Assembly (NCBI GenBank): GCA_021774795.1
Contig: JAJFIR010000051.1
Coordinates: forward strand, 94,389-158,388
Source of the DNA: Emcibacteraceae bacterium
GTDB taxonomy: Bacteria; Pseudomonadota; Alphaproteobacteria; Sphingomonadales; Emcibacteraceae
Direction of reading: 5' to 3'
Length of the DNA: 64,000 nucleotides
Shown: one piece after another, positions 1-8,197 of the stretch
Position numbering within the stretch: the stretch's first letter is position 1
Layout of the letters: each line of letters starts with the position of its first letter
Program-made: the position numbers and the translations under genes
Notes under the pieces: generated by a model
Database searches by the model: none
The model's input: the letters and a program-made list of their open reading frames with translations, nothing else
What the model was told of the DNA's origin: nothing

Positions 1-444
1 TCGCGCGAATATCTTGATGCATTGGGATTTCCGGAAAGTTATCCAGCCCAAGTCAATGATTGGTATGACGCAATAATATGTATCGAGACCAATGATTGGA
101 ATAGTCCGGCCTGGGAAGCAGAGGAACAACTCGCCGCATCACTCATAAATGATAGTTTGAAATTTATAGAGGAGGACATCCTCGAAGTAGCCTTGACCAA
201 CGTCACAGGTAAAGCTTCAGAACAAATTACAAATTCACTTGAAGAAGCGTCACTTAAATGGGGCTTTGATGACGAAGAACTCTTGCGTGCCGCGTTGGGG
301 CAGGCCGTGCAAACTTGTTATCAGGCGGCGCTAGTAATTGCGGCCGGTGAAGAAGAAACGCACCCTTTTGCGCTTAAATTTCGGCTCTATGAGATGGGTT
401 ACTGGCCCCTTGGTATTGCGGGTAATACACTAAATGTTTTTTAA
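1..444 (+). CDS. Hypothetical protein, 5' end outside the window
   Basis: The reading frame is already open at base 1 and runs to a TAA at 444, so the true start lies upstream of the window; a TTG at 22 is only an internal in-frame codon. The visible 147 residues are acidic and mostly helical, without a signal peptide or membrane segment. A C-terminal stretch rich in Ala, Leu and Phe (LGQAVQTCYQAALVIAAG) looks like a packed helical core. I do not recognise the family. It lies 21 bases upstream of the exonuclease III gene on the same strand, so the two may be cotranscribed. Confidence 0.6.
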   Translation, partial: SREYLDALGFPESYPAQVNDWYDAIICIETNDWNSPAWEAEEQLAASLINDSLKFIEEDILEVALTNVTGKASEQITNSLEEASLKWGFDDEELLRAALGQAVQTCYQAALVIAAGEEETHPFALKFRLYEMGYWPLGIAGNTLNVF

Positions 445-465
445 AAATAATCGAAGGTATATTTT

Positions 466-1263
466 ATGACACAAATTCGACTTATCACATGGAATATTAA
501 TTCTGTTCGTGCCAGGCTGCACCTGATTGATCAGCTCATGAACGAATATAATCCTGATATACTTTGTTTGCAGGAAACGAAAGTTCAAGATCATATGTTT
601 CCCACAGATATTTTTAATGAACAGGGATTAACTCATCACGCATTGGCCGGGCAAAAAAGTTACCATGGTGTTGCGACGCTAAGCCGTCTTCCAATTGTAA
701 ATAGTGGGCCTATCAATTGGTGCAACAAAGGTGACGCACGCCATGTTGAGACAGAATTTGAAAATGGAATAAAATTGCATAACTTTTATGTACCCGCCGG
801 TGGTGATACGCCGGATATCGCGCTTGATGAAAAATTTGCGCACAAACTCGATTTTTTAGAGGAAATGACTTTATGGTCCGAAGATCTACCGAAGGACGGA
901 AAGAATATAATCGTCGGCGACCTTAATATCGCGCCCTTGGAAAACGACGTCTGGTCTCATAAGCAATTATTGAAAGTCGTTAGTCACACACCCATCGAAT
1001 GTGAGGCGATGAAAACTTTACAGGAAACTCATGACTGGTTTGATGTTATGCGTCACTTTGTTCCGGAACCGGAACGATTATATAGCTGGTGGTCTTACCG
1101 CGCCAGAGACTGGCGCGCGTCTGATAAAGGACGACGTCTCGACCACGTATGGTGCAGCCAGTCTCTTAAAGAAAATATGAATTCTATGAAAGTTCTGGAA
1201 GATGCAAGAGGATGGGAAAAACCGTCTGACCACGCGCCGGTCATGGTAGAGATAGATATTTAG
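466..1263 (+). CDS. xth: Exodeoxyribonuclease III (AP endonuclease)
   Basis: A 265-residue cytoplasmic DNA repair enzyme that cleaves DNA at abasic sites and trims 3' blocks in base excision repair. It has the endonuclease/exonuclease/phosphatase fold from end to end: the N-terminal WNINSVRAR motif, the metal-binding Glu in LQETKVQD, GDLNIAP in the middle, and the C-terminal RLDHVW and SDHAPVMVEI motifs carrying the catalytic Asp-His. Length is normal for the ExoA/Xth family. The start ATG follows AAGG at modest spacing. Its stop codon is one base from the stop of the convergent SDR gene, leaving no room for a terminator. Confidence 0.95.
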   Translation: MTQIRLITWNINSVRARLHLIDQLMNEYNPDILCLQETKVQDHMFPTDIFNEQGLTHHALAGQKSYHGVATLSRLPIVNSGPINWCNKGDARHVETEFENGIKLHNFYVPAGGDTPDIALDEKFAHKLDFLEEMTLWSEDLPKDGKNIIVGDLNIAPLENDVWSHKQLLKVVSHTPIECEAMKTLQETHDWFDVMRHFVPEPERLYSWWSYRARDWRASDKGRRLDHVWCSQSLKENMNSMKVLEDARGWEKPSDHAPVMVEIDI

Positions 1264-1264
1264 A

Positions 1265-2047
1265 TTACTTATTATGGTCCGCGTTTTTTTCTAAAATTCC
1301 TGCCGCAACATTGACCACATCCTTTGTAAAATTCATCATTTTCTGACCCCCATCAACCGGCAGAACAGCACCATTAATTGAACTAGAATTAATTAAATGT
1401 AGAACTGAGCCAGCAATATCCTCCACATTAATCGGCGCGCCATTAAAATTCATATGACTTGCCAACTCAAAATTTTCTTCGCTTTGTGTCTGACTAATCA
1501 AAGTGAGCCCCGGTGCTATGCCATTAACACGCACTTTTGGACTTAGGGCCTGCGCCATTATTTCCGTCGCACCGTAAAGACCAAATTTACTCAAAGTGTA
1601 GCTCATGAATTCTGCGTTCAAGGCAAACACTTTGCTATCCAATATATTTACGATGCTGCCTCTTTCGTCACCCTTAAGCATTTTATGAAGTCCTCTGGCT
1701 AGCTGTAGAGGCCCCCGCAGATTTATATTCATATGATCCGAAAAGCTATGCTCCGTAAAACTATCAAGCGCATCCATAGAAAAAAGAGACGCATTGTTAA
1801 TGATATGCTTGATAGGGACATCCCACGATGATAACTCAATAAGCATATTTTCCACATCGTTATAATCACCAAGGTCACATTGAATGATGCGGCCATCATT
1901 TTCTAATTCGTGTAACGCAGAGGTTGTTTCAGCGACACTATCATGATGATGAAGAACAACAAAATAACCGGCACGGCTTAAGGTCAAGGCAATGGCTTTA
2001 CCAATACGCTTGTTGCCTGCCGTTACTAAAACGCCGTCTGTCATCAT
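1265..2047 (-). CDS. Pteridine reductase-like SDR (FolM/PTR1 type)
   Basis: A 260-residue short-chain dehydrogenase. The cofactor loop reads TAGNKRIG (about residues 9-16) instead of the usual TGxxxGIG; the Arg after the loop is typical of NADPH-dependent pteridine reductases. The catalytic set is Asp137 (NILD), Tyr150 and Lys154. An Asp in place of the usual Ser, 13 residues before the Tyr, is the pattern of PTR1 and FolM. The NNAS motif is present at about residue 84. It lies 6 bases downstream of a 6-pyruvoyl-tetrahydropterin-synthase-like gene, which supports reduction of a dihydropterin. Substrate (dihydromonapterin, dihydrobiopterin or dihydrofolate) is inferred, not shown. Confidence 0.75.
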   Translation of the reverse strand: MMTDGVLVTAGNKRIGKAIALTLSRAGYFVVLHHHDSVAETTSALHELENDGRIIQCDLGDYNDVENMLIELSSWDVPIKHIINNASLFSMDALDSFTEHSFSDHMNINLRGPLQLARGLHKMLKGDERGSIVNILDSKVFALNAEFMSYTLSKFGLYGATEIMAQALSPKVRVNGIAPGLTLISQTQSEENFELASHMNFNGAPINVEDIAGSVLHLINSSSINGAVLPVDGGQKMMNFTKDVVNVAAGILEKNADHNK

Positions 2048-2053
2048 ATGTCC

Positions 2054-2590
2054 TTATAAATCGTTAATAGTCATATCTGGACGCATCCACCACGGTACCC
2101 TTGGACCTTCATAATCTTTTCTGGAAATCGCTTTTTGCGGATCGCCGCTGAAAATAACCGTGTTGGTAGGCGTTTCTTCAATTTCCACTTTAATGCAGCG
2201 CATATTAATCTCATCGTGCTGCAAAAATGAATTTATCTTCGCATAGAAACAAGCCGCCAATATTTCTGTGGTCGGATCGCCCGGCGTAATAAGGAGGTGG
2301 GTTAAATTTTCTGGTTCGTTATCTTTAAAATAATCAAGCAAAGGGTCTATATTGCTAAGCTGCATACTGTGATCAACCGCATTATCGATCCAATTATGCC
2401 ATGTTTCTTTTAAAGCATTAAATCCATTGCTCATGTTGGTGTTTCCGTCAAGATTATCATCTTCCGTGCTCACCAAGTATACTTTCACATATTCGTTATG
2501 GCCATGCGGCACAAAACATTTGCTGTTTTTTAAATTAAACAGCCTGTGGCTCATGCAGTAACGTCTTGTAAAACAAATCTCAAACATCAT
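2054..2590 (-). CDS. 6-pyruvoyl/6-carboxy-tetrahydropterin synthase family protein
   Basis: A 178-residue member of the PTPS/QueD family (T-fold). Zinc ligands are visible as His15 and the HGH at residues 29-31, with the catalytic Cys25 in C-x3-HGH spacing; the Asp-His of the catalytic triad is DH at 73-74, and the C-terminal pterin-anchoring Glu is in EIEETPTN. It is longer than QueD (about 120 residues) because of an insertion after HGH and a tail ending in VPWWMRPDMTINDL. QueD acts in queuosine synthesis, but no other queuosine gene is here. The pteridine reductase-like SDR next to it points to a reduced-pterin product instead. Whether the product is carboxy- or pyruvoyl-pterin cannot be told from sequence. 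Confidence 0.8.
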   Translation of the reverse strand: MMFEICFTRRYCMSHRLFNLKNSKCFVPHGHNEYVKVYLVSTEDDNLDGNTNMSNGFNALKETWHNWIDNAVDHSMQLSNIDPLLDYFKDNEPENLTHLLITPGDPTTEILAACFYAKINSFLQHDEINMRCIKVEIEETPTNTVIFSGDPQKAISRKDYEGPRVPWWMRPDMTINDL

Positions 2591-2623
2591 GATGGGCTTG
2601 ATATAGAAGGAATGGACTTGAGT

Positions 2624-3316
2624 CTAGCTATTTCCCATACTATAGCCGCCCGCCTCAGTAAGGATAATTTTGGCTTGTGAAGGATCGATTTCAATTTTCT
2701 GCCGCAATCTATAAACGTGGGTCTCTAATGTATGCGTGGTTACATTCGCGTTATAGCCCCACACTTCATTGAGCAACTTTTCACGCGTGATAACCGCGCC
2801 ATCAGCCCTTTTTAAAAATTTCAAAATCGCGGTTTCTTTTTCAGTTAGCCGTATCTTTTCATCTGTTTCGGGGTTCGTCAGTATTTTTTCACCGGGTTTA
2901 AACATATAATGCCCAATCGGATAATTGGCATCTTCACTAATAAGATGTTGTCGCAGGTGAGCCCTAATGCGCGCCAGCAAAATACCAAACTTAAACGGTT
3001 TCGTCACATAATCATTAGCCCCGGCATCAAGCCCAAGTATCGTATCGGCTTCGGAAACATTCGCTGTCAGCATAACGATTGGCGTGCTAATGCCGGTTTT
3101 TCTCATCATCCGACACACTTCCCTTCCATCAATATCAGGAAGCCCCACATCCAGCACGATAAGATCGAAATCTTGATCCTTCGCGGTTTCAAGGCCGCTT
3201 TTTCCATCCGAACATTGCACCGTATTAAATTCTTCATGAAAGGATAGCTGCAAGGCCAAATTTTCTCTTAAGTCATCGTCGTCATCAACGAGCAAAATAT
3301 TATAAGTATGGGTCAT
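2624..3316 (-). CDS. OmpR/PhoB-family response regulator, orphan
   Basis: A 230-residue two-domain regulator. The N-terminal receiver has the acidic pocket (VDDDDD), the phospho-acceptor Asp in LIVLDVGLPDIDG, the conserved Thr in MLTAN and the Lys in TKPF. The C-terminal winged helix (about residues 140-228) has LTEKETAILKFL, the recognition-helix stretch THTLETHVYRLRQKIE and a terminal GGYSM wing. No histidine kinase gene is adjacent. It is 33 bases upstream of the pterin synthase-like gene on the same strand and divergent from ribA with an 86-base gap, so it could control either side. Targets are unknown. Confidence 0.9.
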   Translation of the reverse strand: MTHTYNILLVDDDDDLRENLALQLSFHEEFNTVQCSDGKSGLETAKDQDFDLIVLDVGLPDIDGREVCRMMRKTGISTPIVMLTANVSEADTILGLDAGANDYVTKPFKFGILLARIRAHLRQHLISEDANYPIGHYMFKPGEKILTNPETDEKIRLTEKETAILKFLKRADGAVITREKLLNEVWGYNANVTTHTLETHVYRLRQKIEIDPSQAKIILTEAGGYSMGNS

Positions 3317-3402
3317 GCTTCTTTCTCTGTTTATATTATTATTTTCATATTATATAAGTCGTATATACATATTCAAAACAAATAAAGGCGTTTAGGCTCC
3401 CG

Positions 3403-4521
3403 ATGGATAACAATTCCGTGATAAATCAAAAAATTATCTCTGTTGAAAGGGCCGCATCAGACATCAGGAGAGGCGGGATTGTAATCATCACCAAAGGTCA
3501 TGATGCCGTACTAATTGCATCAGCCGAGCTTATCATCGATCAAACGCTTCAGACCATTTCAAAAATAACCAATGATAACACTCTTGTTGGCCTGACCTAT
3601 AACCGCGCCAACATATTAAAAATATCCCCGCGGTCCGGTGATGTTGCCCTTGTTAAGGTTAATGACCACATGACCAGCGCAATTATTAATTCAATGGCCG
3701 ACCCCGCTGACGATTTAATGAGTGTTATGCAAGGCCCTTTTCAAGTAGCGGATGTTGCCGCTACAGAAACGCATAGAGCGGGCGTAAAGTTATGTAAAAT
3801 TGCAAAACTTTTGCCTGCCGCTGTTATGTCATGTTCTATTAAAGTTGATGACAATCTGGTTCAAATGGAAAAACAACATAACTTAATTCGAATTTCAGCT
3901 GACGATATTCTGCAACACACTAATAACGAGGCACTCGCACTTAATATTGTTACATCAGCGCAAGTCCCGTTAGCCGGTGCCGAAAATACGACAATGGTTG
4001 CCTTTCGCCCCGATGGTGGCGGTACCGAACATTTCGCTATCATTATTGGTGACCCTCCCCGGGATCAGGCGGTACTCTCCCGCATCCATTCTGAATGTTT
4101 TACCGGTGATCTTCTGGGATCTCTCAAATGCGACTGTGGTGACCAAATGCGTGGCGCAATTAAATTTATGGATGAAAAAGGCGGCGGCGTTCTTCTTTAT
4201 CTTGCACAGGAAGGGCGGGGCATCGGGCTTATTAATAAACTTCGCGCTTATCACCTACAGGACCAGGGATTTGATACAATCGACGCGAATGAACGTCTGG
4301 GATTTCTAGCCGACGAGCGAATTTTCGAGCCCGCCGCGCAGATGTTAAAAAAAATGGGCTATACACAAGTAAATTTACTCACCAACAATCCCGGCAAAGT
4401 GAGCGGACTGGAAGAGTGTGGTATCAAGGTTGTTGAACGCATTGCGCATCAATTTCCCTCTAATAATCACAATGATTTTTACTTAAAAACCAAAAAGAAA
4501 CGCTCTGGTCATCTTCTCTAA
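3403..4521 (+). CDS. ribA: GTP cyclohydrolase II with degenerate RibB-like N-domain
   Basis: The 372-residue product starts riboflavin synthesis by opening GTP to a diaminopyrimidine. The C-terminal half (about residues 195-365) holds the cyclohydrolase: the zinc cysteines in SECFTGD and LKCDCGDQMRGA, the catalytic stretch YLAQEGRGIGL and LLTNNPGKV. The N-terminal half has the length and secondary pattern of DHBP synthase, but the acidic active-site motif of RibB is missing: where RibB has DDEDRENEGD, this has TKGHDAV. So only the cyclohydrolase activity is expected, as in many alphaproteobacterial RibA proteins. Its TAA shares a 4-base overlap with the stop of the convergent transporter gene. 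The upstream gap is too short for an FMN riboswitch, and none is seen. Confidence 0.9.
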   Translation: MDNNSVINQKIISVERAASDIRRGGIVIITKGHDAVLIASAELIIDQTLQTISKITNDNTLVGLTYNRANILKISPRSGDVALVKVNDHMTSAIINSMADPADDLMSVMQGPFQVADVAATETHRAGVKLCKIAKLLPAAVMSCSIKVDDNLVQMEKQHNLIRISADDILQHTNNEALALNIVTSAQVPLAGAENTTMVAFRPDGGGTEHFAIIIGDPPRDQAVLSRIHSECFTGDLLGSLKCDCGDQMRGAIKFMDEKGGGVLLYLAQEGRGIGLINKLRAYHLQDQGFDTIDANERLGFLADERIFEPAAQMLKKMGYTQVNLLTNNPGKVSGLEECGIKVVERIAHQFPSNNHNDFYLKTKKKRSGHLL

Positions 4522-5381
4522 TTAATACCAATAAGAATGAACCCTAAAGCGGATAGCAGAAATCCAACTTTCTGTTTAAAATTAAGCCGCTCTCCAAATA
4601 TAAGATAAGACATAAGCAGTAGAAAAAACATATCGAGTGAAAAAATTGTTACAACAATGCTGCCCGGCCCGCCTTTTAACGCAGCAATATAAAAATATAA
4701 CCCGCCATAAGAAACTGTTCCGGTTAGTGCTCCCATCGTTACAACTTTTTGTTTTGAAACAGCACTCAGCCAGGGTTTTTGTTTCCTGGCTAGAAGAAGC
4801 CCGACAAAAAATGCAGCACAATATAGATAAGCAAGGGCGACAACAACCGAGCTGGTTAACACCATCTCATTTACGACCTTTAGGCCACCATTTCTGAACG
4901 CTATCAATATCATGCAGGCGAGCATAATAAAAAACCAGCTTCGGTTGGCTGGTCTTTTATTTTTACCCATATTCAAATTCACAACCAGCATTGCAGCAAG
5001 AAACGATAAAATCCCAAGTAATTCCAAAACCCCGATTTTTTCACCATAGTAAAATGCAGAAAGGATAATAATGATAACAATATTAGCCTTGGCAAAAGCA
5101 GATGTCAGCCCGGCAGGCCCCCTTCGTAGACCATGTGAGAAGGCAAAGTTACCCCCTGCGGAACCAAGCCCCACCACTGCCGCCATAATATGATAATTAA
5201 TATTTTGAATTTTTGAAAAGTCGTCAAAGCCTTCAATCAGAAAACATACAGAGCCCACAATATATAAACCGGTAAAGAAATATGTTTCCTCCCCTTTATA
5301 ATGGGCATTCCACTTAAATATCAGTCCCCCAATTCCAAACATCAGGGCACCAAGCAGAGCTTGAATTATATATAGTTCCAC
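4518..5381 (-). CDS. EamA/DMT-family membrane transporter, last gene of the formaldehyde operon
   Basis: A 287-residue protein of about ten hydrophobic segments in two repeats, as in drug/metabolite exporters. Small-residue packing motifs such as AVVGLGSAGGNFAFSHGL and GGLYFYIAALKGGPGSIVVTIFSL fit the EamA repeats. It starts 5 bases after the stop of fdsA on the same strand, so it is very likely the last gene of the frmA-fghA-fds operon. Its cargo is unknown. A link to C1 metabolism (export of formate or another small metabolite) is only an inference from position. Confidence 0.8.
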   Translation of the reverse strand: MELYIIQALLGALMFGIGGLIFKWNAHYKGEETYFFTGLYIVGSVCFLIEGFDDFSKIQNINYHIMAAVVGLGSAGGNFAFSHGLRRGPAGLTSAFAKANIVIIIILSAFYYGEKIGVLELLGILSFLAAMLVVNLNMGKNKRPANRSWFFIMLACMILIAFRNGGLKVVNEMVLTSSVVVALAYLYCAAFFVGLLLARKQKPWLSAVSKQKVVTMGALTGTVSYGGLYFYIAALKGGPGSIVVTIFSLDMFFLLLMSYLIFGERLNFKQKVGFLLSALGFILIGIN

Positions 5382-5386
5382 AAATT

Positions 5387-8197
5387 TTATTCCGCTATAT
5401 GTCGGGTCGAGATTGAAAATTTTTCAAATTCTTCCTGCCATTCGGATTTGTGGTTTGTTGGCCTGACCTGTACTGCGGTGACTTTATATTCCGGGCATTC
5501 TGTTGCCCAATCGCTATTTTCGGTAGTAATAATATTCGCACCGGATTCCGGCATATGAAATGTTGTGTACACTACACCGGGCTGCATCCGCTCGGTAATT
5601 CTCGCTTCTAATACTGTTTCGCCCATTCGGCTTTGTATCATCACCATGTCACCGGCAACAATGCCTCTCGTCTCAGCATCGTGAGGATGAATATCCAAAA
5701 CATCCTTATCATGCCAGATATTATTCTTGGTGCGTCTTGTTTGAGCCCCCACGTTATACTGACTAAGAATACGCCCCGTCGTCAGGATTAACGGAAACTT
5801 GCGCGTGGTCCGTTCCGTTGTAGGGACGTATTCAGTGATGATAAAGTTTCCTTTACCGCGAACAAATCCGTCTATATGCATAATCGGCGTACCCTCAGGC
5901 GCTTTTTCATTACACGGCCATTGCACCGAACCTTTTTGATCCAGTAGATCAAAGCTTACATTGGTAAAGGTAGGGGTGAGGCGCGCAATTTCGTCCATTA
6001 TTTCCGAGGCACTATTATAAGCCATGTCGTATCCCATTGCCCGACCAAGACGGCATGATATTTCCCATTCATCCATCCCAGTAACTGCATCCATCACCGG
6101 TCGGACGCGGCTAATGCGCCTTTCTGCATTGGTAAATGTTCCATCTTTTTCCAAAAATGATGTGCCGGGAAAGAATACGTGAGCAAAACGCGCTGTTTCA
6201 TTTAAAAACAGATCCTGAACAATTAAACAATCAAGGGCTCCTAAGGCCGCCTCAACATGATGCGTGTTGGGATCAGACTGTGCAACATCCTCACCCTGAA
6301 TATACATCGCCTTATATTTACCTTCAACCGCGGCATCAAACATACCGGGGATACGGTAACCGGGTGTTTCATCTATACTGACACCCCACTCCCGCTCGAA
6401 TGACCCACGAACCACATCGTCGCTAACTGGCCGATATCCCGGAAGCTCATGAGGAAAAGACCCCATATCGCATGATCCCTGAACATTGTTCTGCCCCCGT
6501 AACGGATTAACACCGGTGCCAGAAAAGCCTATATTACCGGTAGCCATCGCCAGATTGGCCATGCCAATAACCATAGTTGATCCCTGGGAATGTTCCGTAA
6601 CACCAAGGCCGTAATATATAGCCGCATTACCACCAGTCGCATAAAGTCGTGCCGCAGCGCGGATGTCGTCGGCGCTAACACCGGTATATTTTTCAACGCT
6701 TTGCGGGCTATTAACAGGGTCGACAATAAAGTCGTGCCACTGCTTGAATGCCTCGGTATCACACCGTTCATCAATATATTTCTGATCCATCAATCCTTCT
6801 GTCATAACCACGTGCGCAATTGCATTTATCATTGCAACGTTTGTTCCCGGAAGAAGAGGAAGATGATAATCGGCTTGAATATGCGGCGATTTTACAAGCC
6901 CCGTTTTGCGCGGGTCTATAACGATCAGCTTAGCTCCCTCGCGAAGTCGTCTTTTCATTTGACTGGCAAAAACCGGATGCGCATCCGTAGGGTTTGCACC
7001 AATAACAACCAAAACATCAGCATCCATTACACTATCAAATGTCTGCGTGCCCGCTGATGTCCCAAGGGTTTCACGAAGGCCATATCCAGTAGGCGAATGA
7101 CAAACCCGCGCGCATGTATCTACATTATTATTCTGAAAAGCCGCACGGATAAGTTTTTGAACTACGAAAACCTCTTCATTAGTGCATCTGGAAGATGTAA
7201 TGCCGCCGATTGACTTTATTCCATGTTTTCTTTGTATGTCCATCAGTCTCTGAGCGGCGACTTCGATCGCTTCATCCCAGCCAACTTTTTTCCAGGGATC
7301 CGTAATGTTGTCTCTTATCATCGGACTTAATATACGGTCCTTATGTATGGCATAATCCCAAGCAAACCGGCCTTTAACGCATGAATGGCCATGGTTGGCT
7401 TGACCATCTTTCCACGGCATCATCCGGACAACTTCTCCTTCTTTTAATTCAGCCTTGAACCCGCACCCAACCCCACAGTAAGCGCAGGTGGTTACAACAC
7501 TGTGATCCGGTTTTCCAATTTCGGCAGTTCTTTTCTCAAAAAGACTGTCCGTGGGACATGCCTGAACGCAGGCCCCACATGATACGCAGTCCGATGCCAA
7601 AAAGGACTGATCAGACCCCGCCGAAATTTTGCTATCAAACCCACGTCCATCAACGGTCAGTGCAAACGTACCCTGCACTTCTTCACAGGCCCGAACACAT
7701 CTTGCGCAAAGAATACATTTTGACGCATCAAAACTAAAATATGGGTTGCTGTCATCGATTATTGTTTTTAAATGATTGTGACCCTCTTTGCCGTAACGAT
7801 TTTCCTTTAAGCCCACTAACTCCGCCATATCGTGAAGCGGTCCATCTTCATCAGGATGATCGGATATGTATAACTCCATTATTCCACGGCGTATTTTAGT
7901 AAGTCGATCAGAAGTTGTCTTAACATTCATATGTTGTGCTACTGGTGTCGTACAGGACGCTGGTGTTCCACGCACGCCGTCTATTTCCACTAGACACAGT
8001 CGGCATGATCCATATTCATTCATGCAGTCAGTGGCGCATAAACTCGGAATTTCCGCATCAATCTCACGGGCAGCACGCATAATTGATGTGCCTTCAGGGA
8101 CATATGCCGTTTTACCATCAATCGTTAATTCAACAGTATTCTCTGATTTTTTTTCAGGTGTGCCGTAGTCTATTTCTTTAATCAGTGCCATTTTCAC
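5387..8197 (-). CDS. fdsA: NAD-dependent formate dehydrogenase, molybdenum subunit alpha
   Basis: The 936-residue catalytic subunit oxidises formate to CO2 in the cytoplasm and passes electrons to FdsB. Visible in order: a 2Fe-2S domain (Cys54, 65, 68, 82); a NuoG-like His-Cys segment around 105-160; two 4Fe-4S motifs (CILCARC at 161 and CVSCGAC at 204, followed by CP); the Mo-domain cluster CAYCGVGC from 238; and the catalytic pair Cys366-His367 in ARVCHSPT. The C-terminal third carries the molybdopterin-dinucleotide binding fold, with LTTGRILSQYN. It is the cysteine form, not selenocysteine. Its ATG overlaps the fdsB stop by 4 bases. No fdsC/fdhD or fdsD gene follows, unlike the classic fdsGBACD arrangement. 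Confidence 0.95.
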   Translation of the reverse strand: MKMALIKEIDYGTPEKKSENTVELTIDGKTAYVPEGTSIMRAAREIDAEIPSLCATDCMNEYGSCRLCLVEIDGVRGTPASCTTPVAQHMNVKTTSDRLTKIRRGIMELYISDHPDEDGPLHDMAELVGLKENRYGKEGHNHLKTIIDDSNPYFSFDASKCILCARCVRACEEVQGTFALTVDGRGFDSKISAGSDQSFLASDCVSCGACVQACPTDSLFEKRTAEIGKPDHSVVTTCAYCGVGCGFKAELKEGEVVRMMPWKDGQANHGHSCVKGRFAWDYAIHKDRILSPMIRDNITDPWKKVGWDEAIEVAAQRLMDIQRKHGIKSIGGITSSRCTNEEVFVVQKLIRAAFQNNNVDTCARVCHSPTGYGLRETLGTSAGTQTFDSVMDADVLVVIGANPTDAHPVFASQMKRRLREGAKLIVIDPRKTGLVKSPHIQADYHLPLLPGTNVAMINAIAHVVMTEGLMDQKYIDERCDTEAFKQWHDFIVDPVNSPQSVEKYTGVSADDIRAAARLYATGGNAAIYYGLGVTEHSQGSTMVIGMANLAMATGNIGFSGTGVNPLRGQNNVQGSCDMGSFPHELPGYRPVSDDVVRGSFEREWGVSIDETPGYRIPGMFDAAVEGKYKAMYIQGEDVAQSDPNTHHVEAALGALDCLIVQDLFLNETARFAHVFFPGTSFLEKDGTFTNAERRISRVRPVMDAVTGMDEWEISCRLGRAMGYDMAYNSASEIMDEIARLTPTFTNVSFDLLDQKGSVQWPCNEKAPEGTPIMHIDGFVRGKGNFIITEYVPTTERTTRKFPLILTTGRILSQYNVGAQTRRTKNNIWHDKDVLDIHPHDAETRGIVAGDMVMIQSRMGETVLEARITERMQPGVVYTTFHMPESGANIITTENSDWATECPEYKVTAVQVRPTNHKSEWQEEFEKFSISTRHIAE

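Noticed and set aside
22..444. TTG at 22 as the start of the first gene
   Set aside because: The frame is open to base 1 without a stop and no ribosome site precedes the TTG, so the gene is simply cut by the window edge.
3317..3402. FMN riboswitch before ribA
   Set aside because: Only 86 bases lie between the divergent start codons, too short for an RFN element plus expression platform, and none of its conserved stems is visible.
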